Assembly (NCBI GenBank): GCA_947492475.1
Contig: CANLNM010000002.1
Span: 372,001-436,000, forward strand
Source: an uncultured Paracoccaceae bacterium
Lineage (GTDB): Bacteria; Pseudomonadota; Alphaproteobacteria; Rhodobacterales; Rhodobacteraceae
Length of the DNA stretch: 64,000 nt
Direction of reading: 5' to 3'
Positions 7,213 to 15,616 of this stretch are shown piece by piece. The position numbers and the translations under genes were made by a program. A model generated the notes under the pieces. The model was given only the letters and a program-made list of their open reading frames with translations. It ran no database searches and was not told where the DNA came from. Positions within the stretch are counted from its first letter, which is position 1; each line of letters begins with the position of its first letter.

Positions 7213-8430
7213 TCAGATTTCGGCCAGTTGGGTTTTCACAATATTTGAGCGTTCCAATGTCCTATGAACCGGGCATTTATCTGCGATTTCCAGCAATTTA
7301 GCGCGCTGTTCATCCGTTAGATCACCCGATAAATGAATGACCCTGTGAAATTGATCAACTTTGGCGTCTGAACCCGGCTGCGCGTCTTGGGCGTGCACCT
7401 TGTTATGGCTGACATCTACGCTGATCCCACGCAATGGCCAGCCTTTGCGGCGGGCATACATGCGGATGGTCATCGACGTACATGCGCCAAGCCCGGCCGA
7501 GACAAAACCATAGGGCGACATGCCACGGTTTGTGCCGCCATAGGCCAACGGCTCATCCGCCAAGGCGTGATGACCGGGGCCGGATTGAATATCTTGTAGA
7601 AAACCGTCTGAATCGGCTTCGGTGACACGCAACACGCCTTCGGGCACGCCCGGTGGGGGGGCCGGGGGCGTTAGATCCAGATATCGCCTGCTCCAGGCGG
7701 CAATCACATCTGCGGCGTATTCTGCATCCTCTAACCGGGTGATCAAATGGTCGGCATCATCAAGCGTGACAAAGCTTTTGGGATGTTTGGCGGCCGCAAA
7801 AATGTCGCTGGCGTTTTCAATGCCAACAATAGTGTCGTGGGGGCCATGCAGCACCATCAGCGCGGCTTTTAGATTGGCGATGGCTGGGCGCAAATCCTCT
7901 GTAATGACATCCTGAACAAAGTCCTGATTGATCCGAAAGGGCCGCCCGCCTAAATTCACTTCGGATACGCCATTTTCCGCAATTTTGGGCAGTTCACTGG
8001 CGAAATTATGGGTGACATGGGCGGGATCAAACGGCGCACCCAGCGTCGCGACGGCCTTGATTTGGGGCATTTGCGCGGCTGCCTTTAGGACCGCAGCCCC
8101 ACCAAGCGAATGGCCGATCAGCATGGTCGGTGCCATGCCACGACTGGCCAATGCGTCACATGCGGCGGTTAAATCCGCAACATTTGAGGTGAAATGCGTG
8201 TTTTCAAACTCACCCTCGGAATGGCCCAAGCCTGTGAAATCAAACCGTAAAACAGCGATGCCCATCGCCGCCAGCCGCGCCGAAATCCGCCGGGCTGCGG
8301 GGATGTCTTTGCCACAGGTAAAACAATGTGCAAACAACGCCGTCGCCAAATGAGGCCCGTCCGGCATGTCCAAACGCGCGGCCAATTTGTGTCCGGAATG
8401 GCCTAAAAATGTAAACCGTTCGGTTGGCAT
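7213..8430 (-). CDS. Fusion of an alpha/beta hydrolase and an OsmC-type peroxiredoxin domain
   Basis: The 405-residue protein joins two enzymes. Residues 1-250 are an alpha/beta hydrolase with the nucleophile elbow GHSLGG (about 104-109), an acid in HGPHDTIV and a catalytic histidine in DDADHLI. Residues 265-405 are an OsmC/Ohr-like domain with both redox cysteines, in GLGACTSMT and DKCPVHRTLE. OsmC proteins reduce organic hydroperoxides with thiols, so the hydrolase may release the substrate from lipid esters; that coupling is inference. The ATG at 8430 is preceded by AAAGGAGAT and begins the conserved MPTERFTFLG sequence; a longer in-frame extension to 8682 is not supported and would overlap the divergent gene. 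Confidence 0.88.
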   Translation of the reverse strand: MPTERFTFLGHSGHKLAARLDMPDGPHLATALFAHCFTCGKDIPAARRISARLAAMGIAVLRFDFTGLGHSEGEFENTHFTSNVADLTAACDALASRGMAPTMLIGHSLGGAAVLKAAAQMPQIKAVATLGAPFDPAHVTHNFASELPKIAENGVSEVNLGGRPFRINQDFVQDVITEDLRPAIANLKAALMVLHGPHDTIVGIENASDIFAAAKHPKSFVTLDDADHLITRLEDAEYAADVIAAWSRRYLDLTPPAPPPGVPEGVLRVTEADSDGFLQDIQSGPGHHALADEPLAYGGTNRGMSPYGFVSAGLGACTSMTIRMYARRKGWPLRGISVDVSHNKVHAQDAQPGSDAKVDQFHRVIHLSGDLTDEQRAKLLEIADKCPVHRTLERSNIVKTQLAEI

Positions 8431-8636
8431 GTTGATCTCCTTTGGGGCGTGGTGTCGGCGCTGAGTGTGAACCAACAGGATGGGGCGCGACACGGTGCGG
8501 CGCAAGGGACTGAAACACGAAGGCACGCAGCCGTGAGCAAAACCCAGAAAGTGTGAACAAACCGCAAATCTGAAAACACGCGGGGTTGCGGGCTTGTCGC
8601 GCCGTCGAATTTGCCGTTTGGTGGCGAGATCTATGA

Positions 8637-9374
8637 ATGCGGTGCCTGATGCCATCCCCGATTTTACAATCCTTCCTGCCATTATCCCGCCGAGAGGCAG
8701 CCCTGAACCCGATCCCGCAAATGCGCCCCGTCACGGGCGCGTGGCTGCGACGCGATGATGCGTTTGACGCGCAGCTGGCGTTGAAATCGCAGTTGATCGC
8801 CCAACACAAAGAGGATGTGTTGCACAGCTTGCCCGGGTCCGAAGACGCCCAAATTGAGCTGTTGGAAATCATTTTGGCGCAGTTGGATTCTGCATATCAG
8901 ATCGGCGCAGATCGCGTGCGCCGTCCTGATGGGGCATGGGTGGCGTTGGATTGGACCGAGCCGTTGCGCACCGCTTCGCAATTGATCCAAGAGGATCTGT
9001 GCTTGTTGCAAAAACGGGGCGATGAACATGTGTTAACCGCGGCGTTGCTGTGTTTCCCAGCGAGCTGGACCTTGGCGCAAAAAATCGGCCGCCCGCTGAG
9101 CGTGATCCACGTCCCAGTGCCGAAATATAACCCAGAAATTGCAACCCGCGTGCAGCGTTTGTTTGATGGCATTCAACCGGGCCGCCCTATTTGGCGGGCC
9201 AATCTGCTGCGATATGATGATCCGTCATTATATCAGCCCCGACGCGAGGATGATCCACGCGAAATTGGCAGCCCTGATGCAAAGTATTGGCGCAGCGAAC
9301 GTCAAACTGTCCTGCGATTGCCAAAGTCGCAGGCCGTGTTATTTGCCATTCACACCCTTGTCGTCGAAGCATGA
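8637..9374 (+). CDS. DUF3445 family protein (heme-dependent oxidative N-demethylase-like)
   Basis: The 245-residue product carries the DUF3445 pattern: a long N-terminal helical half, then LLCFPASWTLAQKIGRPLSVIHVPVPKYN written here as short motifs CFPASW, GRPL and IHVPVP, then RANLLRYDD. Relatives include the alpha subunit of heme-dependent oxidative N-demethylase of dimethylamine degradation, but most family members are uncharacterised, and no other subunits are nearby. The start is uncertain: ATG at 8637 and ATG at 8649 both lack a clear ribosome site. It diverges from the hydrolase-OsmC gene. Confidence 0.75.
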   Translation: MRCLMPSPILQSFLPLSRREAALNPIPQMRPVTGAWLRRDDAFDAQLALKSQLIAQHKEDVLHSLPGSEDAQIELLEIILAQLDSAYQIGADRVRRPDGAWVALDWTEPLRTASQLIQEDLCLLQKRGDEHVLTAALLCFPASWTLAQKIGRPLSVIHVPVPKYNPEIATRVQRLFDGIQPGRPIWRANLLRYDDPSLYQPRREDDPREIGSPDAKYWRSERQTVLRLPKSQAVLFAIHTLVVEA

Positions 9375-9381
9375 TGGCGAA

Positions 9382-9405
9382 CCTTTAGGGTGTTGACCCT
9401 AAAGG
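9382..9405. terminator. Perfect hairpin between convergent genes
   Basis: CCTTTAGGGT (9382-9391), loop GTTG, ACCCTAAAGG (9396-9405): a 10-bp perfect stem between the DUF3445 gene and the convergent 317-aa gene, overlapping the latter's stop codon. Neither strand has a good T-run, so it is a weak or Rho-assisted terminator at best. Confidence 0.4.
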
Positions 9406-10352
9406 AAAATATTCATCAAGGTCGGGACGACGCCCGATTGACCAACACCAATTGCTGATCCGGTGATTGCCACAGCGCGCGCCGCATAAGGCAGATGATC
9501 CCGTTCCAAAGTCATATATGACATTGCGGCCATTCCCACGGGCAATGACATCGCCAGTGTTGTCGCGTCTCTGGAAAATTGGGTGACGCGATGTGGGATC
9601 GAACTGGCCTGTGGTCCACCGGTGATGGGACAGGTCGGCACATTTGGGGGCGGGGTTAACATGGACTGCACCCGTGCCAGATGCTGGGATTGCGCCTTGC
9701 GGGCCTCGTGCAAATTTGCCTCTGATTGAGGCGGTGGGCAGGTTTGGCTCACCGGCTCGGCCACGGGGTCATTCGACCGGGTGGCGTCTTTGCGGCGCAA
9801 TTCTTCATCCAACCGCTCTTCTAATGCGGGCAGTAGCGTTTCGGGCGGGGTGCGATGATCTGGGATTTCAGCGGGAACATCAGCCCCCATGGCCAGACTG
9901 GGCCAAATCTGTTCCAAAATCAGATCATACAGATCCGCATCAAAGGCGTCTTGGACCTCAACCCAAAAGAAATGATCGCCCGGATGCACGTCTTCGATGC
10001 AATCCAACAGACCCTCACATAGGGATTGGCGCGCCTTGATTGGCAGGCCGTCATTCCAAGGGGCAGGGTGGGACCCCACCGATAAAACCAGCGAACTGGC
10101 AAAGAGTTGGGGGTCATCGTGATCTGAATGCGACGGGGTTCCGCCGGTTTTCAGGTCGCAATGGGCCAGACATATCCGTGTATCTTCGAGTTCGAAGGTC
10201 ACGAAATCGGAATAGTCAGATCGCACGGCGCATGCCCCAAGGGGACCGCCGTCCAAAGATGTTTTCAGGGCGCCCACTATGGATCGGAAATCCACCTGCT
10301 GTGGGTCTTTGTAACACAAAACAGCAATCGTACTGGCAGGGGTGTTGCTCAT
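9399..10352 (-). CDS. Unrecognised 317-aa protein with a hydrophobic C-terminus
   Basis: I do not recognise a family. The N-terminal half (about 1-165) looks like a compact globular domain with alternating beta strands (STIAVLCY, FVTFELEDTRICLAHCDL, LVLSVGSHP) and a helix-rich end with DHFFWVEVQDAFDADLYDLILEQIW. Residues 165-245 are polar, Pro/Glu-rich and probably disordered. The last 70 residues contain two hydrophobic stretches (LAMSLPVGMAAMSYMTL and a Gly/Val-rich end), suggesting membrane association. The ATG at 10352 has GGAGG five bases upstream; the in-frame TTG four codons earlier is not needed. A perfect CtrA-type box lies 75 bp upstream, so it may belong to the CtrA regulon. Confidence 0.7.
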   Translation of the reverse strand: MSNTPASTIAVLCYKDPQQVDFRSIVGALKTSLDGGPLGACAVRSDYSDFVTFELEDTRICLAHCDLKTGGTPSHSDHDDPQLFASSLVLSVGSHPAPWNDGLPIKARQSLCEGLLDCIEDVHPGDHFFWVEVQDAFDADLYDLILEQIWPSLAMGADVPAEIPDHRTPPETLLPALEERLDEELRRKDATRSNDPVAEPVSQTCPPPQSEANLHEARKAQSQHLARVQSMLTPPPNVPTCPITGGPQASSIPHRVTQFSRDATTLAMSLPVGMAAMSYMTLERDHLPYAARAVAITGSAIGVGQSGVVPTLMNIFL

Positions 10353-10426
10353 CACAGCCTCCAAGATTGTTAACCATGATTTTGCCGGGCAATTGGGGCA
10401 GAATTTGGAAACAATCGGGGCCGTTG

Positions 10427-10442
10427 TTAACTATTTATTAAC
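10427..10442. promoter_or_regulatory. Perfect CtrA-type box TTAAC-N6-TTAAC
   Basis: TTAAC (10427-10431), six bases, TTAAC (10438-10442). This equals the full CtrA consensus TTAA-N7-TTAAC. It lies 75 bp upstream of the unrecognised 317-aa gene on the minus strand, and a further TTAACCAT half-site is at 10370-10377, close to that gene's ribosome site. Confidence 0.55.
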
Positions 10443-10605
10443 CATAATTAACGTGCTGAAATGGCGTTATTTCCCAATAAAATTGGGTTTATTGACGGGG
10501 CTGACCTGTGCAAATATGGCGGTTGACCTAAGGTAAAGCGGCAAGTGCCTGCACATTTGTTAACAATGACCTACGCCCCCAAAGCACGTCTTATTCGGTC
10601 AGAAA

Positions 10606-11109
10606 TTAACCAAATGGCGTCGGCATGATCGTCAAAGTCAGCGTTTGACTGCTGGTCGAACCTGCGGCTTGCCCCGTTAAACCGATTGCAATTTGGCGAT
10701 CTGCATTGCGAAAGAGCTGCGCATGCCCATTTGACCCGGCATAAGAATAGCCACGCGCGTGCAACGCTTCGATCAAATAATCAGGCGCAGCATTGGCAAA
10801 GGCGATCTGTGTGGCTGTGATAATGCATTTGTCCGGCTCGGTGCGCACCCGGATCGAGGACGTCAGGCTGCGGCTACGTTTGAAGCCAAAAGAAGTGGGT
10901 TCCAGCCCCGCGGCCAAGAAAGGTGTCGCATCATCGCCACCCTGCAAATAGGTGATGCAGGCGTTAAGAGGCGGGGTCATTTCAGTGATCAAAAACTGCG
11001 TTTGGCTGGCAATCGCGTTGGCTTGGGCCTCTTGTACAGATTGGGAATTACATCCCAACAACACACCAGCAGACAAAAGAATGGCAAAACCGGATGTCTT
11101 GAAACGCAT
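10606..11109 (-). CDS. Small lipoprotein of unknown function
   Basis: The 167-residue product starts with a lipoprotein signal: positive MRFK, a hydrophobic run, and the lipobox LLGC with Cys at residue 20, so the mature protein would be lipidated and membrane-anchored facing the periplasm. The mature part has two further cysteines (NACITYL and DKCIITAT) that could pair. I recognise no domain. It lies between the CtrA-box gene and glnA, all on the minus strand, separated from glnA by a terminator. Confidence 0.7.
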   Translation of the reverse strand: MRFKTSGFAILLSAGVLLGCNSQSVQEAQANAIASQTQFLITEMTPPLNACITYLQGGDDATPFLAAGLEPTSFGFKRSRSLTSSIRVRTEPDKCIITATQIAFANAAPDYLIEALHARGYSYAGSNGHAQLFRNADRQIAIGLTGQAAGSTSSQTLTLTIMPTPFG

Positions 11110-11167
11110 ATCGCACCTTTAAATATCAATCACTTGTTGGGAATTGATACCAAGTGTTCTGACATAA

Positions 11168-11196
11168 GAAAAGGCAGCCCAGAAACCCGGACTGCC
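11168..11196 (-). terminator. Intrinsic terminator of the glnB-glnA operon
   Basis: GGCAG (11173-11177) and CTGCC (11192-11196) close an imperfect GC-rich stem with inner CCC/GGG pairing. On the minus strand it is followed by TTTTCTT (11166-11172), 25 bp after the glnA stop. Confidence 0.65.
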
Positions 11197-11221
11197 CAAT
11201 TTTTGTCGTGACTGCGCTGAA

Positions 11222-12628
11222 TTAGCAGCTGTAGTACATTTTGAATTCAACAGGGTGTGGTGTGTGCTCATAGGCATACACTTCGTCCCATTTCAGTTCC
11301 AAATAACCGTCGATCTGGGATTTGGTGAACACGTCACCGGCCAGCAAGAAGTCGTGATCGGATTCCAGCGCTTCCAGAGATTCACGCAAAGATGCGCAAA
11401 CGGTTGGAATTTCTGCCAGCTCTTCTGGGGGCAGATCGTACAGATCTTTGTCAGAGGAGGGGCCGGGATCGATTTTGTTTTTGATACCGTCAAGACCAGC
11501 CATCAACAGGGCCGCAAAGCACAGGTATGGGTTGGCTGCTGGATCAGGGAAACGGGCTTCGACGCGTTTTGCCTTGGGGGATTCTGCCCATGGAATACGA
11601 ACGCAACCGGACCGGTTGGATGCGGAATAGGCGCGCAGAACGGGGGCTTCAAAACCGGGGATCAAACGTTTGTAGCTGTTTGTCGATGGGTTTGTGAACG
11701 CGTTCAGTGTTTTTGCGTGCTTCAGGATGCCGCCGATGAAGTACAGAGCTTCTTGGGACAGATCCGCATATTTGTCGCCTGCAAACAGGGGCTTGCCCTC
11801 TTTCCAGATGGACATGTTCACGTGCATGCCTGTGCCGTTATCGCCGGAAATCGGCTTGGGCATAAAGGTGGCGGATTTGCCGTAAGCTTGGGCAACGTTG
11901 TGCACAACGTATTTGTATTTCTGCAGCTCATCCGCTTGGTGCGTCAATGTGCCGAAAATCAGGCCCAGCTCGTGCTGACAGGACGCCACTTCGTGGTGGT
12001 GTTTGTCAACTTTCATGCCCATGCGTTTCATGGTCGACAGCATTTCAGAACGGATGTCCTGAGCGTCGTCGATTGGGTTCACAGGGAAATAGCCGCCCTT
12101 GATGCCGGGACGGTGGCCTGTATTGCCCATTTCGTATTCGGTGTCGGAATTCCAGGACGCGTCCAGCGCGTCAACTTGGTAGGACACTTTGTTCATTTCA
12201 ACGCTATAGCGCACGTCGTCAAACAGGAAAAACTCAGCTTCTGGGCCCATATAGGCGGTGTCACCGATGCCGGATGCGATCAGATACGCTTCGGCTTTTT
12301 CGGCGGTGCCGCGTGGGTCACGCTCATAGGCTTCGCCGGTGTCTGGTTCGACGATGGAACAGTGAATACAGATGGTTTTTTCTGCATAAAACGGGTCCAG
12401 ATAGGCCGATTTGACATCTGGCATCAATTTCATGTCGGATTGATCAATGGATTTCCAGCCCGCGATGGAAGAGCCATCAAACATAAAGCCATCATCCAGG
12501 AAATCTTCGTCAACTTCGTCAGCGATGACGGTGACGTGCTGAAGTTTGCCGCGGGGGTCGGTAAAACGGATATCGACATATTCGATTCCTTCGTCTTTGA
12601 TCTTCTTGACTAGATCAGCATTGCTCAT
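11222..12628 (-). CDS. glnA: Glutamine synthetase type I
   Basis: The 468-residue enzyme makes glutamine from glutamate, ammonia and ATP as a cytosolic dodecamer. The start at 12628 (MSNADLVKKI) has GAGG eight bases upstream and gives exactly the usual length of the GSI family; an ATG two codons earlier is worse placed. The ATP site signature KPISGDNGTGMH is present near residue 264, and the adenylylation site is Tyr397 in DLYDLPPEE, so activity is probably controlled by GlnE. It follows glnB by about 50 bp and is co-transcribed with it; a terminator lies just downstream. Confidence 0.97.
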   Translation of the reverse strand: MSNADLVKKIKDEGIEYVDIRFTDPRGKLQHVTVIADEVDEDFLDDGFMFDGSSIAGWKSIDQSDMKLMPDVKSAYLDPFYAEKTICIHCSIVEPDTGEAYERDPRGTAEKAEAYLIASGIGDTAYMGPEAEFFLFDDVRYSVEMNKVSYQVDALDASWNSDTEYEMGNTGHRPGIKGGYFPVNPIDDAQDIRSEMLSTMKRMGMKVDKHHHEVASCQHELGLIFGTLTHQADELQKYKYVVHNVAQAYGKSATFMPKPISGDNGTGMHVNMSIWKEGKPLFAGDKYADLSQEALYFIGGILKHAKTLNAFTNPSTNSYKRLIPGFEAPVLRAYSASNRSGCVRIPWAESPKAKRVEARFPDPAANPYLCFAALLMAGLDGIKNKIDPGPSSDKDLYDLPPEELAEIPTVCASLRESLEALESDHDFLLAGDVFTKSQIDGYLELKWDEVYAYEHTPHPVEFKMYYSC

Positions 12629-12679
12629 CTGCATATCCTCATTTGTCAGATTGAATAGGTTGGTCAGGCAAATCAGCGC

Positions 12680-13039
<360 letters not shown>

Positions 13040-13141
13040 CTACGTTATCTGGCAAAGACCACTTCCCGTTGGGGGTCACAATTGCCTAAGGTCAGACAGG
13101 CCCCGCGGCATTTTTGTATTTGGGTGTTGTGCTTAATTTTT

Positions 13142-13166
13142 GTGCAGATTGCACGTGAAGTGTGCA
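13142..13166. promoter_or_regulatory. NtrC-type binding site upstream of glnB
   Basis: TGCAC (13150-13154), seven bases, GTGCA (13162-13166) matches the NtrC consensus TGCAC-N7-GTGCA. An overlapping second dyad, GTGCA-N3-TGCAC, covers 13142-13154. The pair lies 124-148 bp upstream of glnB, the distance at which NtrC sites act in Rhodobacter capsulatus. I see no clear sigma54 promoter between it and glnB, which also fits the sigma70-type NtrC regulation known in that genus. Confidence 0.55.
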
Positions 13167-13192
13167 GTTTTGAATCTCTGAAAGTGCGATTG

Positions 13193-14779
13193 ATGACCGA
13201 TTTCCTTTCCCAAGTCTTAACATCTGCGCAAATGCGTAGGATCGAGGCAGATGCCATCAAAAGTGGCGCTGTCACCGGGGCCGAATTGATGGAACGCGCC
13301 GGGCAGGGGGTGGTTGATGCCATTTCTGCGCACTGGCCAGACCTTTTAAACACCAAAGGGCGCGCCGTTGTTTTATGTGGCCCGGGCAATAATGGCGGCG
13401 ACGGGTTTGTGATCGCGCGGTTGCTGCATGGGCTGGGTTGGCGGGTGGATGTCTATCTGTTTGGGGATCCCGAAAACCTGCCGTCGGATGCGCGATTGAA
13501 TTATGATGCGTGGTGCGCAATCGGCGATGTTGCCCCACTGACAGACGGCACATTCGATGGGTATGCAGACCGAAATCCGCACCCAGCGCTGGCAATCGAT
13601 GCGTTGTTTGGCACCGGGCTGTCGCGGCCTTTTGTTGAATTGGGGCGGGTGCAGAAAACGCTAAACACTTGGCGTGCTGGATGCGCAACCGATGCCATGC
13701 CCGTCGTCGTGTCGGTGGATATTCCAAGCGGTCTGTGTGCGGATTCTGGGCGGTATCTTGGGGATGATCTGAGCCATCCGTTGGACAGGCGTATCGCTGC
13801 GCATTTAACGGTGACCTTTCATACGGCAAAGCGGGGGCATTATTTGTCCGATGGGGCGTTGGGATGTGGCCAATTGGATGTCGTTGATATCGGCCTGACC
13901 AAACAACCGGACCCGGACATCGTTCATTTGGCATGCCCAAATCGCCAAGCGTTGATGAAACGCGCTGAATGTCACAAGTTTTCCCACGGGCATGCCGTTG
14001 TGATCGCGGGTCCAGCAGGGCAGGGCGGCGCTGCGCGATTGGCGTCGCGGGGCGCATTGCGGATCGGGGCTGGGCTGGTCACGTTGGGATGTGATGCGGG
14101 TGCCATGGCGGAAAACGCCGCGCGGTTGGACGCGATCATGACGCGGGAAATCGCAGATGCCAAAGCGTTGGCGACCTTGTTACAGGACACACGGATAAAC
14201 GCGGTGAGTTTGGGGCCGGGGCTGGGATTAACCGCAGATCGGAAGGATATGATTGCGACGGCGTTGCGCAGTGGGCGCGCGCTTGTGCTGGACGCGGATG
14301 CGCTGACGTTGGTGGCTCAAAACGCCGACCTGTTTGATCTGTTACACGATAAGTGCGTGTTAACACCCCATGCGGGCGAATTTGCGCGGCTGTTTCCTGA
14401 TATTGCGGACCAATTGAACCAATCTGCCATTTCAGGCCCGGCCTTTTCCAAACTCGACGCCACCCGCGCCGCCGCGAAACGCGCGGGCTGTGTGGTGTTG
14501 TTCAAAGGCGCGGACACGGTGATCGTCGACCCAGAGGGGCGCTGCGTGATCAACGCCGCGACCTACAAACGCGCCGCGCCTTGGTTAGCGACGGCCGGAT
14601 CTGGGGATGTGTTGGCGGGGTTTATCACCGGATTAATGGCGCGGGGGTTTTCCCCCAGCAAGGCTGCAGAAACCGGGGCGTGGCTGCATGTGGAATGCGC
14701 CCGCCAATTTGGTCCGGGGCTGATCGCCGAAGATTTGCCAGACATGTTACCGCAGGTTTTTCGGCACCTGGAACGTTAG
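13193..14779 (+). CDS. nnrD: Bifunctional NAD(P)H-hydrate epimerase / ADP-dependent NAD(P)H-hydrate dehydratase
   Basis: The 528-residue product repairs hydrated NAD(P)H. The N-terminal epimerase domain (about 1-215) shows LCGPGNNGGDGFVIAR near residue 60 and VVSVDIPSGL. The C-terminal dehydratase domain (about 235-528), a ribokinase-like fold, shows VSLGPGLG, LTPHAGEFARLF, VLFKGADTVI and the catalytic TAGSGDVLAGF. Full length and both motif sets indicate a working fusion. I choose ATG 13193; the longer frame begins with TTG and adds sequence foreign to the family, and would also cover the NtrC-type dyad. The ribosome site is weak. The gene diverges from glnB and converges with the Hint-domain gene, 12 bp between stops. 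Confidence 0.92.
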   Translation: MTDFLSQVLTSAQMRRIEADAIKSGAVTGAELMERAGQGVVDAISAHWPDLLNTKGRAVVLCGPGNNGGDGFVIARLLHGLGWRVDVYLFGDPENLPSDARLNYDAWCAIGDVAPLTDGTFDGYADRNPHPALAIDALFGTGLSRPFVELGRVQKTLNTWRAGCATDAMPVVVSVDIPSGLCADSGRYLGDDLSHPLDRRIAAHLTVTFHTAKRGHYLSDGALGCGQLDVVDIGLTKQPDPDIVHLACPNRQALMKRAECHKFSHGHAVVIAGPAGQGGAARLASRGALRIGAGLVTLGCDAGAMAENAARLDAIMTREIADAKALATLLQDTRINAVSLGPGLGLTADRKDMIATALRSGRALVLDADALTLVAQNADLFDLLHDKCVLTPHAGEFARLFPDIADQLNQSAISGPAFSKLDATRAAAKRAGCVVLFKGADTVIVDPEGRCVINAATYKRAAPWLATAGSGDVLAGFITGLMARGFSPSKAAETGAWLHVECARQFGPGLIAEDLPDMLPQVFRHLER

Positions 14780-14791
14780 GACTGGCGACGA

Positions 14792-15268
14792 CTAAAGCGT
14801 CGCAACCTCAAGCCCATCTGCGTAGATGATATGGGGCATGTCGAGTTTCAGTTCGTAACACTTCATTGTCTGCGCATCGCCCGTGCGGATAAATTCACCA
14901 TCCACCAGCCGATGTGCCGGAACGGTGGCCTGATCCGCGCCAAAGATTGCTTTGGCCCGCCAATCGCGAATGTGAATGCGTGTATCCGGGGCCACGGCCA
15001 TATCTTTGTCCGGGCGGGTATTGCCCAGCGAACCGGCCATGATCAAAATCGGGGTGATTTTAACATCTTGGGATTTGATCGCTTCGAGTTGTACCATGCC
15101 CGCGTCACGGGTGATAATCTTGTCCCCGACGACGAGGTTTTCCACCCAGACTTCGCCGCGCATTGTCATGACCGATGTGCCAGCCATCAATCCGCGAACA
15201 TCCTGACCAACCGTGACCAGTGTAACATTTTCCACGCCTGCAGCGTGTCCTAATCTCATATTGCCCAT
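14792..15268 (-). CDS. Hint (hedgehog/intein) domain protein
   Basis: The 158-residue protein carries a Hint-type block: GLMAGTSVMTMRGEVWVENL, then VVGDKIITRDAGMVQL, followed by a distal strand set (MAVAPDTRIHIRD and VPAHRLVDG). This resembles the Hint_2 family frequent in Rhodobacterales, normally attached to large secreted proteins. The nucleophilic cysteine at the start of a Hint domain is not present (GLMAGT occupies that place), so autoprocessing is not expected. The ATG at 15268 is preferred over an upstream TTG. The gene stands alone. Confidence 0.7.
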   Translation of the reverse strand: MGNMRLGHAAGVENVTLVTVGQDVRGLMAGTSVMTMRGEVWVENLVVGDKIITRDAGMVQLEAIKSQDVKITPILIMAGSLGNTRPDKDMAVAPDTRIHIRDWRAKAIFGADQATVPAHRLVDGEFIRTGDAQTMKCYELKLDMPHIIYADGLEVATL

Positions 15269-15429
15269 AGCGTTTGCCGCCCTTTGGTTAACTGCCTCAG
15301 TTTTCTTTAACGATAATGGCAAGAAAGCGACTTCGTCATGCCGTTTTCTAGAAATCTTACTAAATCGTTAACAAAGTGAGTCATTTTCGCCTCGCATCTG
15401 GTTTCAACCTTTGCTAATCAACCGGCAAT

Positions 15430-15514
15430 GCGGGTGTGGCGGAATTGGTAGACGCACCAGATTTAGGTTCTGGCGCCGCGAGGCGTGGGGGTTCGAGTCC
15501 CTTCACCCGCACCA
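15430..15514 (+). tRNA. tRNA-Leu, anticodon TAG
   Basis: An 85-base tRNA with acceptor stem GCGGGTG (15430-15436) pairing with CACCCGC (15504-15510), discriminator A and encoded CCA (15512-15514). The anticodon stem CCAGA/TCTGG encloses the loop TTTAGGT with anticodon TAG, reading CUA/CUN leucine codons. A long variable arm (type II) and the T-loop GTTCGAGTC are visible. Confidence 0.97.
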
Positions 15515-15616
15515 CAAATCAGAAAAATCACCTGTAATTCGCAATTTTTTACTGCAAGTCGCGTTGATGGTTTTGCATGGTTACTGACATTCGGGCCGAT
15601 TCTTTTTCAACCACTG

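Noticed and set aside
11255-12613. 452-codon open frame on the plus strand opposite glnA
   Set aside because: It mirrors glnA exactly, its product is a low-complexity Val/Phe/Gly sequence without family features, and it arises from the codon pattern of the real gene.
13272-14057. 261-codon open frame opposite nnrD/E
   Set aside because: Arg/Pro/His-rich product without family resemblance; antisense shadow of a clear gene.
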